A stretch of 64,000 nt of DNA from Thermoanaerobaculia bacterium (GTDB lineage Bacteria; Acidobacteriota; Thermoanaerobaculia; Thermoanaerobaculales; Sulfomarinibacteraceae). Positions 8,035-16,601 of the stretch are shown here, piece by piece. A program made the translations under genes and the position numbers. The notes beneath the pieces were generated by a model. That model saw only the letters and a list, made by a program, of their open reading frames with translations, ran no database searches and was not told the origin of the DNA. The stretch covers positions 49,718-113,717 of the forward strand of contig JAMOWA010000051.1 in assembly GCA_027061805.1 (NCBI GenBank), in the 5' to 3' direction. Positions within the stretch are counted from its first letter, which is position 1; each line of letters begins with the position of its first letter.

Positions 8035-10077
8035 TCATCCGCCCGTGGACTTCTCCTCCGCCTCATCGCTCTCGTCGTCCCCGTCCTGGTCACCGGGTGC
8101 ATCGGGGGCCTCCGTCTCCGTCACGGCCTCCTCGTCATCCCTGGCCGGCGTGTCCTCCTCGCCCCCGGCAGGAGCCTCCTCCGGTGCGTCCTCTGCCTCG
8201 GTGAGTGTCTCGGCCTTCTCGTCCTCGACAACATCCCCGGCCTCGGCCGGCTCCTCCTCCGGTGAGGGTTCCTCCGCCGCGTCCACCTCCGCCTCCGGAG
8301 TCTCTGCGGCGGCCGGGATCTCCTCTTCGGCACCGGTGGAGGTCTCCTCCTCTGTCTCTGCGGCGGCCTCCTCGGTCACCAGCCCGCTGGCCTTCAGCGC
8401 GGCGGCCATGGCCGTGTCCCCGGCAGCCTCCAGGGCCTCGGCCAGCTCCTCCTCGGCGCCGTCCTGGTCCACGCCGTGCATGGACAGGCCGATCCTGTTC
8501 TCGTTCCAGTCGATGCGCAGGATGCGGCACCGCACGGCCTGCCCCTGGCTGAAGAGCTCCTGGAGCATGAGGCCGGAATCCCTGTCGATCTCCGAGACGT
8601 GGCAGAGCCCCTCCACGCCCGGAGCGAGCTCGATGAAAACCCCGAAGTCGGTCACGTTGGTGACCTTGCCATTCACCACGTCGCCCACGCCATGGGAGTT
8701 GGCGTACTCCTCCCACTCGTTGGGGAGCAGCTCCTTCATGGAGAGGGAGATCCGCTGGTTCACCACGTCGATGGCGGTGATGATGGCGTCCACCTCCTGA
8801 CCCTTCTGCACCACCTCGGAGGGGTGGTTGATCCGCCGGGTCCAGGACATGTCCGAGATGTGGACGAGCCCGTCCACCCCCGGAACGATCTCCACGAAGG
8901 CCCCGAAATCGGTGAGGTTGCGGACGGTGCCACGGATCTTGCTGCCCACGTGGTACTTCTCGGCCACCTCCTCCCACGGGTTGGGCTCGGTGGCACGCAG
9001 GGACAGCGAGAGGCGCCGCTTGTCGGGGTCCACCTCGGAGACCACCACGTCCACCTCCTGGCCGACCTCCAGGATGGATCGGGGGTTCTTGACCTTCTTG
9101 GTCCACGACATCTCGCTCACGTGGATCAGGCCCTCGACACCCTCCTCGAGCTCCACGAAGGCCCCGTACTCGACGATGCTCACCACCTTGCCGTGGACCC
9201 GCTTGCCCACCGGGTACTTCTCCGGGACCAAGGTCCACGGATCCTCGAATCGCTGCTTGTAGCCCAGGGAGACCCGCTCGCGCTCCCGGTCGAAGCGAAG
9301 GATCACCACGTCGATCTCGTCACCCACGTTGAAGTACTCGCTGGGATGCCCGACGCGTCCCCAGGAGATGTCGGTGATGTGGAGGAGCCCGTCGAGACCG
9401 CCGAGGTCCACGAACACCCCGTACTCCGTGATGTTCTTGACGGTTCCCGTGATCAGCTTGCCCTCCTCGAGCTCGGCCATGGTGGCTTCCTTGGCCTCCT
9501 TCTGGCTCTCCTCCAGGATGGCCTTGCGGGACAGCACCACGTTGGACCGCCGACGATCGAAGCTGATGATCCTCGCCTCGATCTCGTCCCCGATGTAGTC
9601 CTCGAGCCGCCGGTTCAGCCGAAGGTCCACGAGGGAGCCGGGAAGGAAGGCCCGGACACCGATGTCCACGGCCAGGCCGCCCTTGACGCGTTCCAGCACC
9701 TTGCCCTTCACGGGCTCCCCCTCACGCCAGGCCTGCTCGATGGCCGTCCATGTCTTCAGCTTGGAGGCACGCTCGCGGGACAGGCGGAGGATCCCCTCCA
9801 TCTCGTCCATGCGCTCCACGAAGACCTCGACGTCGTCGCCGATGGCCAGGTTGAGCTCGCCGGTCTCGGGGTCGATGCACTCGGATCTGGAGATGACGCC
9901 CTCGGACTTGAAGCCCACATCCACGAGGACCTCGTCGTTGGTGATGGCCACCACCTTCCCCATCACCACTTCCCCTTCCTTGAGGTCGTGGAACGAGGAC
10001 TCCACCAGCTGCTCCATCGAGAGCTGGTCCATGTTCTCCATGTCGTTGTTGTCGTTCGCGTCACGGTCGATGTTCAA
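8035..10077 (-). CDS. rpsA: 30S ribosomal protein S1 with long acidic tail
   Basis: S1 brings mRNA to the 30S subunit. Six S1 (OB-fold) domains are visible in order, with hallmark strands such as TEYGVFVDLGGLDGLLH, VEYGAFVELEEGVEGLIH and TDFGAFVEIVPGVDGLVH; the first two are divergent, as usual. After about residue 560 comes a tail of roughly 115 residues, almost entirely Glu, Asp, Ala and Pro. I chose the TTG at 10077 because GGAGGAG lies five bases upstream. A GTG ten codons earlier overlaps the cmk stop as GTGA and is the alternative. The cmk-rpsA-ihf order is a conserved neighbourhood. Confidence 0.93.
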   Translation of the reverse strand: MNIDRDANDNNDMENMDQLSMEQLVESSFHDLKEGEVVMGKVVAITNDEVLVDVGFKSEGVISRSECIDPETGELNLAIGDDVEVFVERMDEMEGILRLSRERASKLKTWTAIEQAWREGEPVKGKVLERVKGGLAVDIGVRAFLPGSLVDLRLNRRLEDYIGDEIEARIISFDRRRSNVVLSRKAILEESQKEAKEATMAELEEGKLITGTVKNITEYGVFVDLGGLDGLLHITDISWGRVGHPSEYFNVGDEIDVVILRFDRERERVSLGYKQRFEDPWTLVPEKYPVGKRVHGKVVSIVEYGAFVELEEGVEGLIHVSEMSWTKKVKNPRSILEVGQEVDVVVSEVDPDKRRLSLSLRATEPNPWEEVAEKYHVGSKIRGTVRNLTDFGAFVEIVPGVDGLVHISDMSWTRRINHPSEVVQKGQEVDAIITAIDVVNQRISLSMKELLPNEWEEYANSHGVGDVVNGKVTNVTDFGVFIELAPGVEGLCHVSEIDRDSGLMLQELFSQGQAVRCRILRIDWNENRIGLSMHGVDQDGAEEELAEALEAAGDTAMAAALKASGLVTEEAAAETEEETSTGAEEEIPAAAETPEAEVDAAEEPSPEEEPAEAGDVVEDEKAETLTEAEDAPEEAPAGGEEDTPARDDEEAVTETEAPDAPGDQDGDDESDEAEEKSTGG

Positions 10078-10103
10078 AACTGCTCCTCCTCGACGGACAC
10101 ACG

Positions 10104-10877
10104 TCACTCGTGTGCCAATCTTCCATGGTTTCGAGACCTTACGGTGTCATCAGCGCTGCTGTCAAGCTCGGAACCTGGATTTTTTCCCAGTTCCCGGAGA
10201 ATCCTTGCCACGACCCCCTCCAGACCGAGCTGCGTGGTGTCCAGAACCACCGCGCCCTCCGGTATCATCAGGGGGGAATCGGATCGGGTCGTGTCCCGCA
10301 GGTCACGCTGCCGCTGCTGCTCCTGGACCTCCTCGAGCGAGATGTCGCAACCCGCCCGCCTGAGGTCCTCCCACCGGCGCCGCGCCCGTTCCCCGGCCGA
10401 GGCCGTGAGGAACACCTTGAGCCGGGCATCGGGAAAGACCACCGAGCCCACGTCCCGTCCCTCGGCGACGCCCCCCGTCCCCTCGGCCATGCGCCGTTGC
10501 AGCGGAACGAGCGCCCGCCGGACAGGGGTCAGCGCCGAGACGGCCGACGCCAGCTCCGACGCCTCGGGGCTCCTGATCTGTGTGGTGATCTCCTCCCCGT
10601 CGAGGAACACCGCGAAGCCCTCGCTGGTGGGGCGGAACTCCAGGTCGTGCGCCTCGAGCAGCGCCACGATCCTCACGGCGTCATCTCCGGCATAGGGCGG
10701 CAGGATGCCATGCCTCCGGGCCAGGATCCCAACGGCCCTGTACATGGCCCCGGTGTCCAGGCAGGGAATCCCGAGACTGCCGGCCAGCAGCCTGGCCACG
10801 GTGGATTTTCCCGCGCCGGCCGGACCGTCGATGGCGATGATGAGTGGGGTCTGGGGGGACTGGCTCTCGTGGTTCAC
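10104..10877 (-). CDS. cmk: Cytidylate kinase
   Basis: Cmk phosphorylates CMP and dCMP. The P-loop is in IDGPAGAGKSTVARLLA, followed by the LDTGAMYRAV motif; the nucleotide-binding GRDVGSVVFPDA and a lid region rich in Arg are also present. At 257 residues it is slightly longer than the E. coli enzyme because of a polar C-terminal extension. It starts with GTG, has no Shine-Dalgarno, and leads the long minus-strand cluster. Confidence 0.94.
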   Translation of the reverse strand: MNHESQSPQTPLIIAIDGPAGAGKSTVARLLAGSLGIPCLDTGAMYRAVGILARRHGILPPYAGDDAVRIVALLEAHDLEFRPTSEGFAVFLDGEEITTQIRSPEASELASAVSALTPVRRALVPLQRRMAEGTGGVAEGRDVGSVVFPDARLKVFLTASAGERARRRWEDLRRAGCDISLEEVQEQQRQRDLRDTTRSDSPLMIPEGAVVLDTTQLGLEGVVARILRELGKNPGSELDSSADDTVRSRNHGRLAHE

Positions 10878-10918
10878 AGAAACGGGTTATCCTTACCCCG
10901 GTCCATACCGGGAGCAGC

Positions 10919-10946
10919 ATTGTAACCGATTCCCCGCCGCTGTCCA
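10919..10946 (-). promoter_or_regulatory. Sigma-70-type promoter for the cmk-rpsA cluster
   Basis: On the minus strand TGGACA (10946-10941), a 16-base spacer and TACAAT (10924-10919) make a good sigma-70 promoter about 40 bases before the cmk GTG. A second -10-like GATAAC ends eight bases before the GTG, so a leaderless start is also possible. Confidence 0.45.
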
Positions 10947-11046
10947 GAGGCAGTGTTCACCCGATCCGGTGGTCTCCCGCAACCGGATTCCCGCGGGCGG
11001 GTCCGCCGCAGGCCCCGTGGTACGATGCCGGCGAGGCCGTGATGTC

Positions 11047-11562
11047 ATGAGCTCTTCGTGGATCCTGCGACTCGTGCTGCTCCCCGCCCTGCTGGCGGCA
11101 TGCCCGGGAACCGTCCGGGGTGCGGAGCCCGCCGGACCGGTCGCGTCCGTCGTCCGGCCCGGGGTGACAGTGACCCCGCAGGACCCCCCGCGCCGGCTCG
11201 ACCTGCACCTGGACGACCTCCACCTGGAGCAGTCCACCTCCTTCGAGCCGCGCTTCGTGATCGACCTGGACTGGGAGCGCGAGATGCGCCTCTCCCTCTG
11301 GAACGACCCCCAGGGCCGCGTGGCCTACAACCTCGCCGCGGAGCTCTCCATGGTGGGCCGGACCGGTCTGGTCCACGGCGGCCACATGCTGGGAGTGGGC
11401 CTGGGCACCACGGCCATCGGAGACGGCCGGTCGCCCGTCATGCGGCTCATGCACCGTGAGCGTTCCTGGAGGGAGCTCTCCGGCATGGAGAAGATCCAGG
11501 TGGGGACCGAGGTGGCGGTGGGGCTGGGCATCCTCTGGGCCATCCTCCAGGCCCTCCAGTGA
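11047..11562 (+). CDS. Predicted lipoprotein of unknown function
   Basis: This 171-residue protein has a signal peptide ending in a lipobox (LPALLAAC), so Cys at about residue 19 is probably lipidated. The mature part holds acidic, Leu-rich strands (RLDLHLDDLHLEQS), a central segment with three glycine-rich turns, and a hydrophobic C-terminus (EVAVGLGILWAILQAL) that could contact the membrane. I recognise no family. It is divergent from cmk and is followed at 55 bases by the radical SAM gene. A TACGAT box lies 20 bases upstream. Signal peptidase I cleavage after VRGA is an alternative. Confidence 0.65.
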   Translation: MSSSWILRLVLLPALLAACPGTVRGAEPAGPVASVVRPGVTVTPQDPPRRLDLHLDDLHLEQSTSFEPRFVIDLDWEREMRLSLWNDPQGRVAYNLAAELSMVGRTGLVHGGHMLGVGLGTTAIGDGRSPVMRLMHRERSWRELSGMEKIQVGTEVAVGLGILWAILQALQ

Positions 11563-11617
11563 TCTCCTGACCGTGGCACGCCGAGCACGGCCCACCCGTA
11601 CACGCAGCGGCCGGAGT

Positions 11618-13210
11618 ATGGATCGCCCCGGCCCCTCCGGGACCCTGCGTGCGGCCGAGCGGTACAGGCTCCGGCCCGGCACGGCCGGACGGCCCCGGGT
11701 CGGCGTGGGCTACCCCAACACGTACCACGTGGCCCACTCGTCGCTGGCCTTCCAGTGGGTCGCCGAGCTGGCCTCGCGGATTCCCGGCGTGGGTGTGGAG
11801 CGGTTCGTGGCGGAGGGCCCGGGGGCGGGCCGAACCCTGGAGACGGAAGCCCCCCTGGGCAACCTGGACGTGCTCGCGTTCACGTGCTCCTTCGAGCTCG
11901 ACGCCGTCAACCTGATCCGCGTGCTCGAGGCTGCCGGGATCTCCGGGTACCGCGAGGAGCGCTCGGACAGGGACCCCCTGGTGATCCTGGGTGGCCCCGT
12001 GGCCACCATCAACCCCCTCCCCCTCTCGCCCGCCGTCGACGTCTTCTGCCTCGGTGCGGCGGAGATCCTCCTCCCCCGGCTTCTCGGGCTCCTGCGGGAG
12101 CTCCCCGACCGGGCCGTGCTCCTCGACAGGCTGGCGGAGCTGGACGGATTCCTCGTTCCCTCCCGGCATCTCGACGCCGGGGGGCGCCCCCTCCACCGCC
12201 TCCGGAAGCTCGAGAAGGGCCGTCGCCTCATGGAGGACCCGGACCTCGTCCCGGCCTCCTGGGTGATCACCCCCCACACCGAGTACGGCGAGCGGGGCCT
12301 CGTGGAGATGTCGCGGGGCTGCCCGGAGAAGTGCCGGTACTGCTGGGTGAGCCACAACGCCGGGGGCCTCCTCGCCTACCCCACGGGGGCCATCCTCGAA
12401 CGGGTGGAGCAGCTCTCCGGTATCACCCGGCGGGTGGGCCTCGTCGCCACGGCGGTGGGCGACCATCCCGACCTCCCCCGCATCCTGGAGCGATGCCGGG
12501 AGCTCGGGCTCGACGTGGCGCTCTCCTCGCTCCGGATCCCCGCCATGGTGCCGGAGGTGCTGGGGCCGCTGGCGGCCTCCGGCGCCCGGAGCGTCACCAT
12601 CGCCCCGGAAACGGGGAGCGACACCCTCCGGGCGGCGCTCGACAAGCACGTCACGAACGCCGGGATCCTGGAGGCGGTCGAGAACGCCCAGCGTGCCGGC
12701 ATCCCCGGCCTGAAGATGTACTTCATCGTGGGGCTGCCGGGGGAGACCGACGAGGACGTGCGAAGCATCGCGACCCTGGCGCGGGAGGTGGCCGGCATCC
12801 TCCGGTCGTACGGACGGGAGCGGGGCCATCTCGGTGAGCTCCACCTCGGGGTCAACCTCCTGGTGCCCAAGCCCTACACCCCCTACCATGCCGAGCCCTT
12901 CCTGGAGGAGCGGGAGGCCCGGCGACGCCTGGACCTTCTCCGCCGGGAGCTGCGCGGAATCCACAACCTGAGCCTGGAGCGCCCCTCCTGGCGCCTGGCG
13001 CTGTGGCAGGTCTGGCTGAGCCGCGCCGGGGCCGGGGCCTTCGACTCCCTGCTGGAGATGGCCCACGGCGAGCCGCTGGGCCCGGTGCTCCGGAGACACA
13101 GGAAAGCCATCGAGAGGGTGGCCTTCCGTCCCGCAAATCTCGGCGCCCCGTGGCACTTCATCGGCTCGGCGCCCCTCCGTGGGACACCAGGGGGCGTGGG
13201 GAACCCCTGA
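11618..13210 (+). CDS. Radical SAM protein with B12-binding-like N-terminal domain
   Basis: This protein of 530 residues has an N-terminal Rossmann-like region resembling a cobalamin-binding domain (VGVGYPNTYHV, VLAFTCSFEL, PLVILGGPVATINP) without an obvious DxHxxG. The radical SAM barrel has CPEKCRYCWV for the 4Fe-4S cluster and ends around MYFIVGLPGETDEDV. Related proteins include tRNA and cofactor methylthio- or methyltransferases, but the reaction here is unknown. The ATG at 11618 is the best start by similarity; a GTG 15 codons upstream is an alternative. Confidence 0.82.
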   Translation: MDRPGPSGTLRAAERYRLRPGTAGRPRVGVGYPNTYHVAHSSLAFQWVAELASRIPGVGVERFVAEGPGAGRTLETEAPLGNLDVLAFTCSFELDAVNLIRVLEAAGISGYREERSDRDPLVILGGPVATINPLPLSPAVDVFCLGAAEILLPRLLGLLRELPDRAVLLDRLAELDGFLVPSRHLDAGGRPLHRLRKLEKGRRLMEDPDLVPASWVITPHTEYGERGLVEMSRGCPEKCRYCWVSHNAGGLLAYPTGAILERVEQLSGITRRVGLVATAVGDHPDLPRILERCRELGLDVALSSLRIPAMVPEVLGPLAASGARSVTIAPETGSDTLRAALDKHVTNAGILEAVENAQRAGIPGLKMYFIVGLPGETDEDVRSIATLAREVAGILRSYGRERGHLGELHLGVNLLVPKPYTPYHAEPFLEEREARRRLDLLRRELRGIHNLSLERPSWRLALWQVWLSRAGAGAFDSLLEMAHGEPLGPVLRRHRKAIERVAFRPANLGAPWHFIGSAPLRGTPGGVGNP

Positions 13211-13275
13211 TCCGCCGATCACCGCCGGGACGAGCGCCGGCTGCCCGCCGGGTCACCCCCGGGAGCTTCTTCTCT

Positions 13276-13911
13276 CTACTTCCCGAAGCCGCCGGAGAGA
13301 CCCCGGCCGCCGGTCTGTGCGAGCACCGCACGTGCCAGTGCCGTGCTGCTCGCCGGCGAGGCGTTGGTGATGACGATCCGTCCCGAGGCGTCGTGGACCA
13401 GCTTGACGGGCCTGCGGGCCGTCAACGAACCGAGGTCGTAGGGCCGCCCCGTGTAGAGGGTCATGATCCGCCGCACGTACTGCCGTGTCTCCCGGTACGG
13501 GGGAATGCCCCGGTACCTGTCCACGGCGCCCTCGCCGGCGTTGTAGGCCGCCAGGGCCCTCGGGAGGTCTCCCACGTAGCGGTCGATGAGGCGGGCCAGC
13601 TCGCGCACGCCGGCCCGGACGTTCTCCTCGGGGTCGAAGGGATCCTTCACGCGGAGACGCCGCGCCGTGTCGGGCATGAGCTGCATGAGCCCCTGCGCCC
13701 CCTTCCGGCTCACGGCCCTGGGGTTGTACCCGGACTCCACGGTGACCACCGCGTGGACCAGGCGGGGGTCCATTCCATGCTCCACGCTGATCTCCTGGAC
13801 GATCCTGTGGAGGTCGCTGGCGCACTCGCTCCGCGGGGAGACGGCCCATGCCGTCCCGGCTGCCAGCGCCAGGATCGTGAAGACCACGGGCGGAAGGACG
13901 CAACGCTTCAT
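13276..13911 (-). CDS. Periplasmic lytic transglycosylase (SLT domain)
   Basis: This is a soluble lytic transglycosylase of 211 residues that cuts peptidoglycan between MurNAc and GlcNAc. A signal peptide covers residues 1-23 (ending AWA). The catalytic Glu is in HAVVTVESGYNPRAVS, followed by GLMQLMP and ALAAYNAGEGAV, the family hallmarks. The C-terminal 50 residues are a short beta extension. It is convergent with the radical SAM gene. A CATAAT box lies eight bases before the ATG, with GGG as only a weak ribosome site. Confidence 0.9.
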   Translation of the reverse strand: MKRCVLPPVVFTILALAAGTAWAVSPRSECASDLHRIVQEISVEHGMDPRLVHAVVTVESGYNPRAVSRKGAQGLMQLMPDTARRLRVKDPFDPEENVRAGVRELARLIDRYVGDLPRALAAYNAGEGAVDRYRGIPPYRETRQYVRRIMTLYTGRPYDLGSLTARRPVKLVHDASGRIVITNASPASSTALARAVLAQTGGRGLSGGFGK

Positions 13912-14026
13912 GTCGCCCTATTATGGCATATGGGAGCACCCGGCGGGTGCCATGGGGTGCCGGGGGTCACGTCGTTCCCGGTTTTTCGCCCCATCCGGCG
14001 GGTGTACAGTCACCGGGGAGGCAGGC

Positions 14027-15433
14027 ATGGATCGGGACCCGAGAATCGAGCCCTTCGTCAAGGTCATGCAACGTGACGGCCTTCCCGGGGCCGCCATCCG
14101 GAGCTTCCTCCTCCACCTGGAACGCTTCCTCTCGGGCGAGCGTGGCCTGCTCCCCGAGGCCGCCATCGAGCCCGTCTCGGAGCTCGAGGACCTGGACGCG
14201 CTGCCCCCACCCACCCGGGCCGCCCGCGAGGCCCTGGCACGGACCGTGGTCATCAGGCTCAACGGCGGCCTGGGAACCAGCATGGGGCTCCACCATGCCA
14301 GGTCCCTCCTCCCGGTGAAGGAGGGGCTGACCTTCCTCGACCTCATCGCCCGCCAGGTCCTGGTGCTGCGCAGGCAACTCGGGGTGAAGCTCCCCCTCCT
14401 GCTGATGAACAGCTTCCGTACGGACGCCGAATCCCTGGAAGCCCTGGCGGCCCACCGGGACCTCCAGGTGGAGGGCCTGCCGCTCTCGTTCCTCCAGAGC
14501 CGGGTCCCGAGGATCCTCGAGGAGGACCTGACCCCGGCGCCGCTCCGGTTCCCCGGCGACGACGCCTGGTGCCCCCCGGGCCACGGGGACCTCTACACCT
14601 CCCTGGATACGAGCGGCCTCCTGGACCGCCTGCTGGGTGCCGGGTACGAGCACGCCTTCGTCTCCAACGCCGACAACCTCGGGGCGGTGGTGGAGCCCTC
14701 CATCCTCGGGTACATGGTCGAATCCCGCGCCACCTTCCTCATGGAGGCCGCCGACCGGACCGCCGCGGACCGCAAGGGGGGGCACCTCTGCCGGCTCCGC
14801 GACGGGAGCCTGGCGCTCCGGGAGACGGCGCAGGTCGCCCCGGGTGAGGAGCCCCTGTTCCAGGACATCGAGCGCCACCGCTACTTCAACACCAACAACC
14901 TCTGGTTCCACCTCCCCACCCTGAAGGAGCTCCTCGAGCGCCACGGAGGGTTCCTCCCCCTGGATACCATCGTCAACCGGAAGACCCTCGACCCCTCGGA
15001 CCCCTCCAGCCCTCCGGTGGTCCAGCTGGAGACCGCGATGGGTGCCGCGATCTCGCTGTTCCCGCGGGCGACGGCCCTCCGGGTCCCGCGGAGGCGCTTC
15101 TCCCCCGTGAAGACCACCGACGACCTGCTGGCCGTCCGGTCGGATGCCTACGTCCTCACGGAGGACGCCCGGGTCGTGCTGGACCCGCGGCGCGAGGTCC
15201 CGCCCCGCGTCCGGCTGGACTCGCGCTTCTACAGGCTCCTGGAGCCATTCGAGGACCGGTTCGCCCGCGGTGTCCCCTCCCTCCTGGAGTGCAGCTCGCT
15301 GCTCGTCGAGGGCAACGTCTTCTTCGGCGCGGGGGTGGTCGCGCGTGGCGAGGTGTCGATCCTTGCGGGCGAGGCGGCGGTGACCCTGCCGGACGGGATC
15401 ACGCTCACCGGAACGCGCCGTCTCAGCGCGTGA
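14027..15433 (+). CDS. UTP-glucose-1-phosphate uridylyltransferase, eukaryote-like UGP type
   Basis: This 468-residue enzyme belongs to the UDPGP family (UGP2-like), which is distinct from bacterial GalU. The nucleotide-binding loop is IRLNGGLGTSMGL. Conserved blocks NADNLG, FNTNNLWF and a C-terminal left-handed beta-helix tail follow. The product, UDP-glucose, feeds envelope polysaccharides. In the usual GxPKS site the lysine is replaced (HHARSLLPVK), although a lysine lies four residues on. The start has GGGGAGG six bases upstream. Its last 11 bases overlap the convergent deacetylase gene. Confidence 0.88.
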   Translation: MDRDPRIEPFVKVMQRDGLPGAAIRSFLLHLERFLSGERGLLPEAAIEPVSELEDLDALPPPTRAAREALARTVVIRLNGGLGTSMGLHHARSLLPVKEGLTFLDLIARQVLVLRRQLGVKLPLLLMNSFRTDAESLEALAAHRDLQVEGLPLSFLQSRVPRILEEDLTPAPLRFPGDDAWCPPGHGDLYTSLDTSGLLDRLLGAGYEHAFVSNADNLGAVVEPSILGYMVESRATFLMEAADRTAADRKGGHLCRLRDGSLALRETAQVAPGEEPLFQDIERHRYFNTNNLWFHLPTLKELLERHGGFLPLDTIVNRKTLDPSDPSSPPVVQLETAMGAAISLFPRATALRVPRRRFSPVKTTDDLLAVRSDAYVLTEDARVVLDPRREVPPRVRLDSRFYRLLEPFEDRFARGVPSLLECSSLLVEGNVFFGAGVVARGEVSILAGEAAVTLPDGITLTGTRRLSA

Positions 15434-16601
15434 GCTTCGAGGGGGGCACCAGGCTGACCCTCCGCGCGGAGAGGCGGGGCAGCTCCCTCTCCAGGACCTG
15501 CAGCGTGGGAGCGTGAAGGTGGCCGATGGCGATGGCCTCCCCGTCGCGCCGGGCCAGGTAGACGGCCCGGTCCAGCTGCCTGCGGATGGCCGCGGGATCG
15601 GCGCTGTTGTCCAGGAAGACCTTCCGTCTTCCGGTGGGTATGCCCTGTGCCCGGGCGGCCTCCTCGGCCACCGTCGCCGCCGTGGTCCTCGAGTCGATGA
15701 ACCGCAGCCCGCGGGCACCGAGCTCCTGCATCACCCAGGTCATGGTCCTGAGATCGGCCGTCGCCTTCGACCCCATGTGGTTGTTGACCCCCACGATGAA
15801 CGGGATGCTGTTGAGGGCGCTGCGGACGGTCCGGCGGACCTCCGCCTCCGACATGGACACGAGGATCGCGCCCGCCCCGGGGTTGTTCGAGCCCCTCGGC
15901 TCCATGGGGAGGTGGAGCCAGACCTCGTGCCCCGTCCGGTGCATCTCGGCCGCCGTGTCGGCCGAATGCGGCAGGAACGGCAGCACGGCGATGCCCACGG
16001 CCTCGGGCAGGGCAGCGGCCCTCGGGACCAGGTCGAAGCTCTGTCCCGCGTCGTCCAGGAGGATCGCCAGGCGTCCGTGGGCGTCGGGGGGGAGCGTCGG
16101 CCGGAGGGTGGGGACCGGTGTCGGCGTGGGGTACCGGGGAGCCCTCGCCGCGGCCTTCGCAGCGGTGGGAGCCAGCCGGATGCGAATGTCGAAGGCCTCG
16201 TGGCCCAGGCCGATCCGGAGGGCGGCAGCCTCGCCCCTCCCCGGCCGTTTCTCGTCGAGGCTCGCCTCCCAGGCGGCGGCCTCCGCCGCGAGATCCCCGG
16301 CGAGGGCCTTCGCCGTGCTGGAGTCGGGAACGGTGACGGTCCACCTCCGGACGAAGACCCCGTCGACCTTGCGGATGGGATCGTCCGCCCGGATGTCTCC
16401 CGGGGGCACGCCCCTCCTGGCGGCAAGCACGCGGATCCGGTCACCGAAATCCGGCTCGCCGGGTCTGTGGCCCCGCGCCACGGGCATCTCTCCACGGGTC
16501 GCCAGCCAGATCAGGGCCCCGAAGGCCACCAGTGCCAGGACGATCATCCCGGCCCGGCGGAGGGTGGGTCTCGACGCGGACTTCCTACGCCGCCGCGGCA
16601 T
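15423..16601 (-). CDS. Divergent polysaccharide deacetylase (YibQ-like)
   Basis: This 392-residue protein has a basic N-terminus and one membrane helix (MIVLALVAFGALIWLA), then a low-complexity linker (TPTPVPTLRP) and a divergent deacetylase domain of the PF04748 type: LAILLDDAG, HLPMEP and VGVNNHMGS. In other bacteria such genes lie directly after envC and a ctpA-type protease, exactly the order here, so it is assigned to cell-wall remodelling during division. The ATG at 16601 overlaps the 3' end of the S41-like gene by 17 bases. The 3' end overlaps the UGP gene. Confidence 0.85.
   Translation of the reverse strand: MPRRRRKSASRPTLRRAGMIVLALVAFGALIWLATRGEMPVARGHRPGEPDFGDRIRVLAARRGVPPGDIRADDPIRKVDGVFVRRWTVTVPDSSTAKALAGDLAAEAAAWEASLDEKRPGRGEAAALRIGLGHEAFDIRIRLAPTAAKAAARAPRYPTPTPVPTLRPTLPPDAHGRLAILLDDAGQSFDLVPRAAALPEAVGIAVLPFLPHSADTAAEMHRTGHEVWLHLPMEPRGSNNPGAGAILVSMSEAEVRRTVRSALNSIPFIVGVNNHMGSKATADLRTMTWVMQELGARGLRFIDSRTTAATVAEEAARAQGIPTGRRKVFLDNSADPAAIRRQLDRAVYLARRDGEAIAIGHLHAPTLQVLERELPRLSARRVSLVPPSKLTR

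Noticed and set aside
8476-10695. 739-residue plus-strand ORF antisense to rpsA and cmk
   Set aside because: It is a mirror of GC-rich coding on the opposite strand; its sequence is His/Val/Gly-rich with no recognisable domain, while the minus strand holds clear S1 domains.
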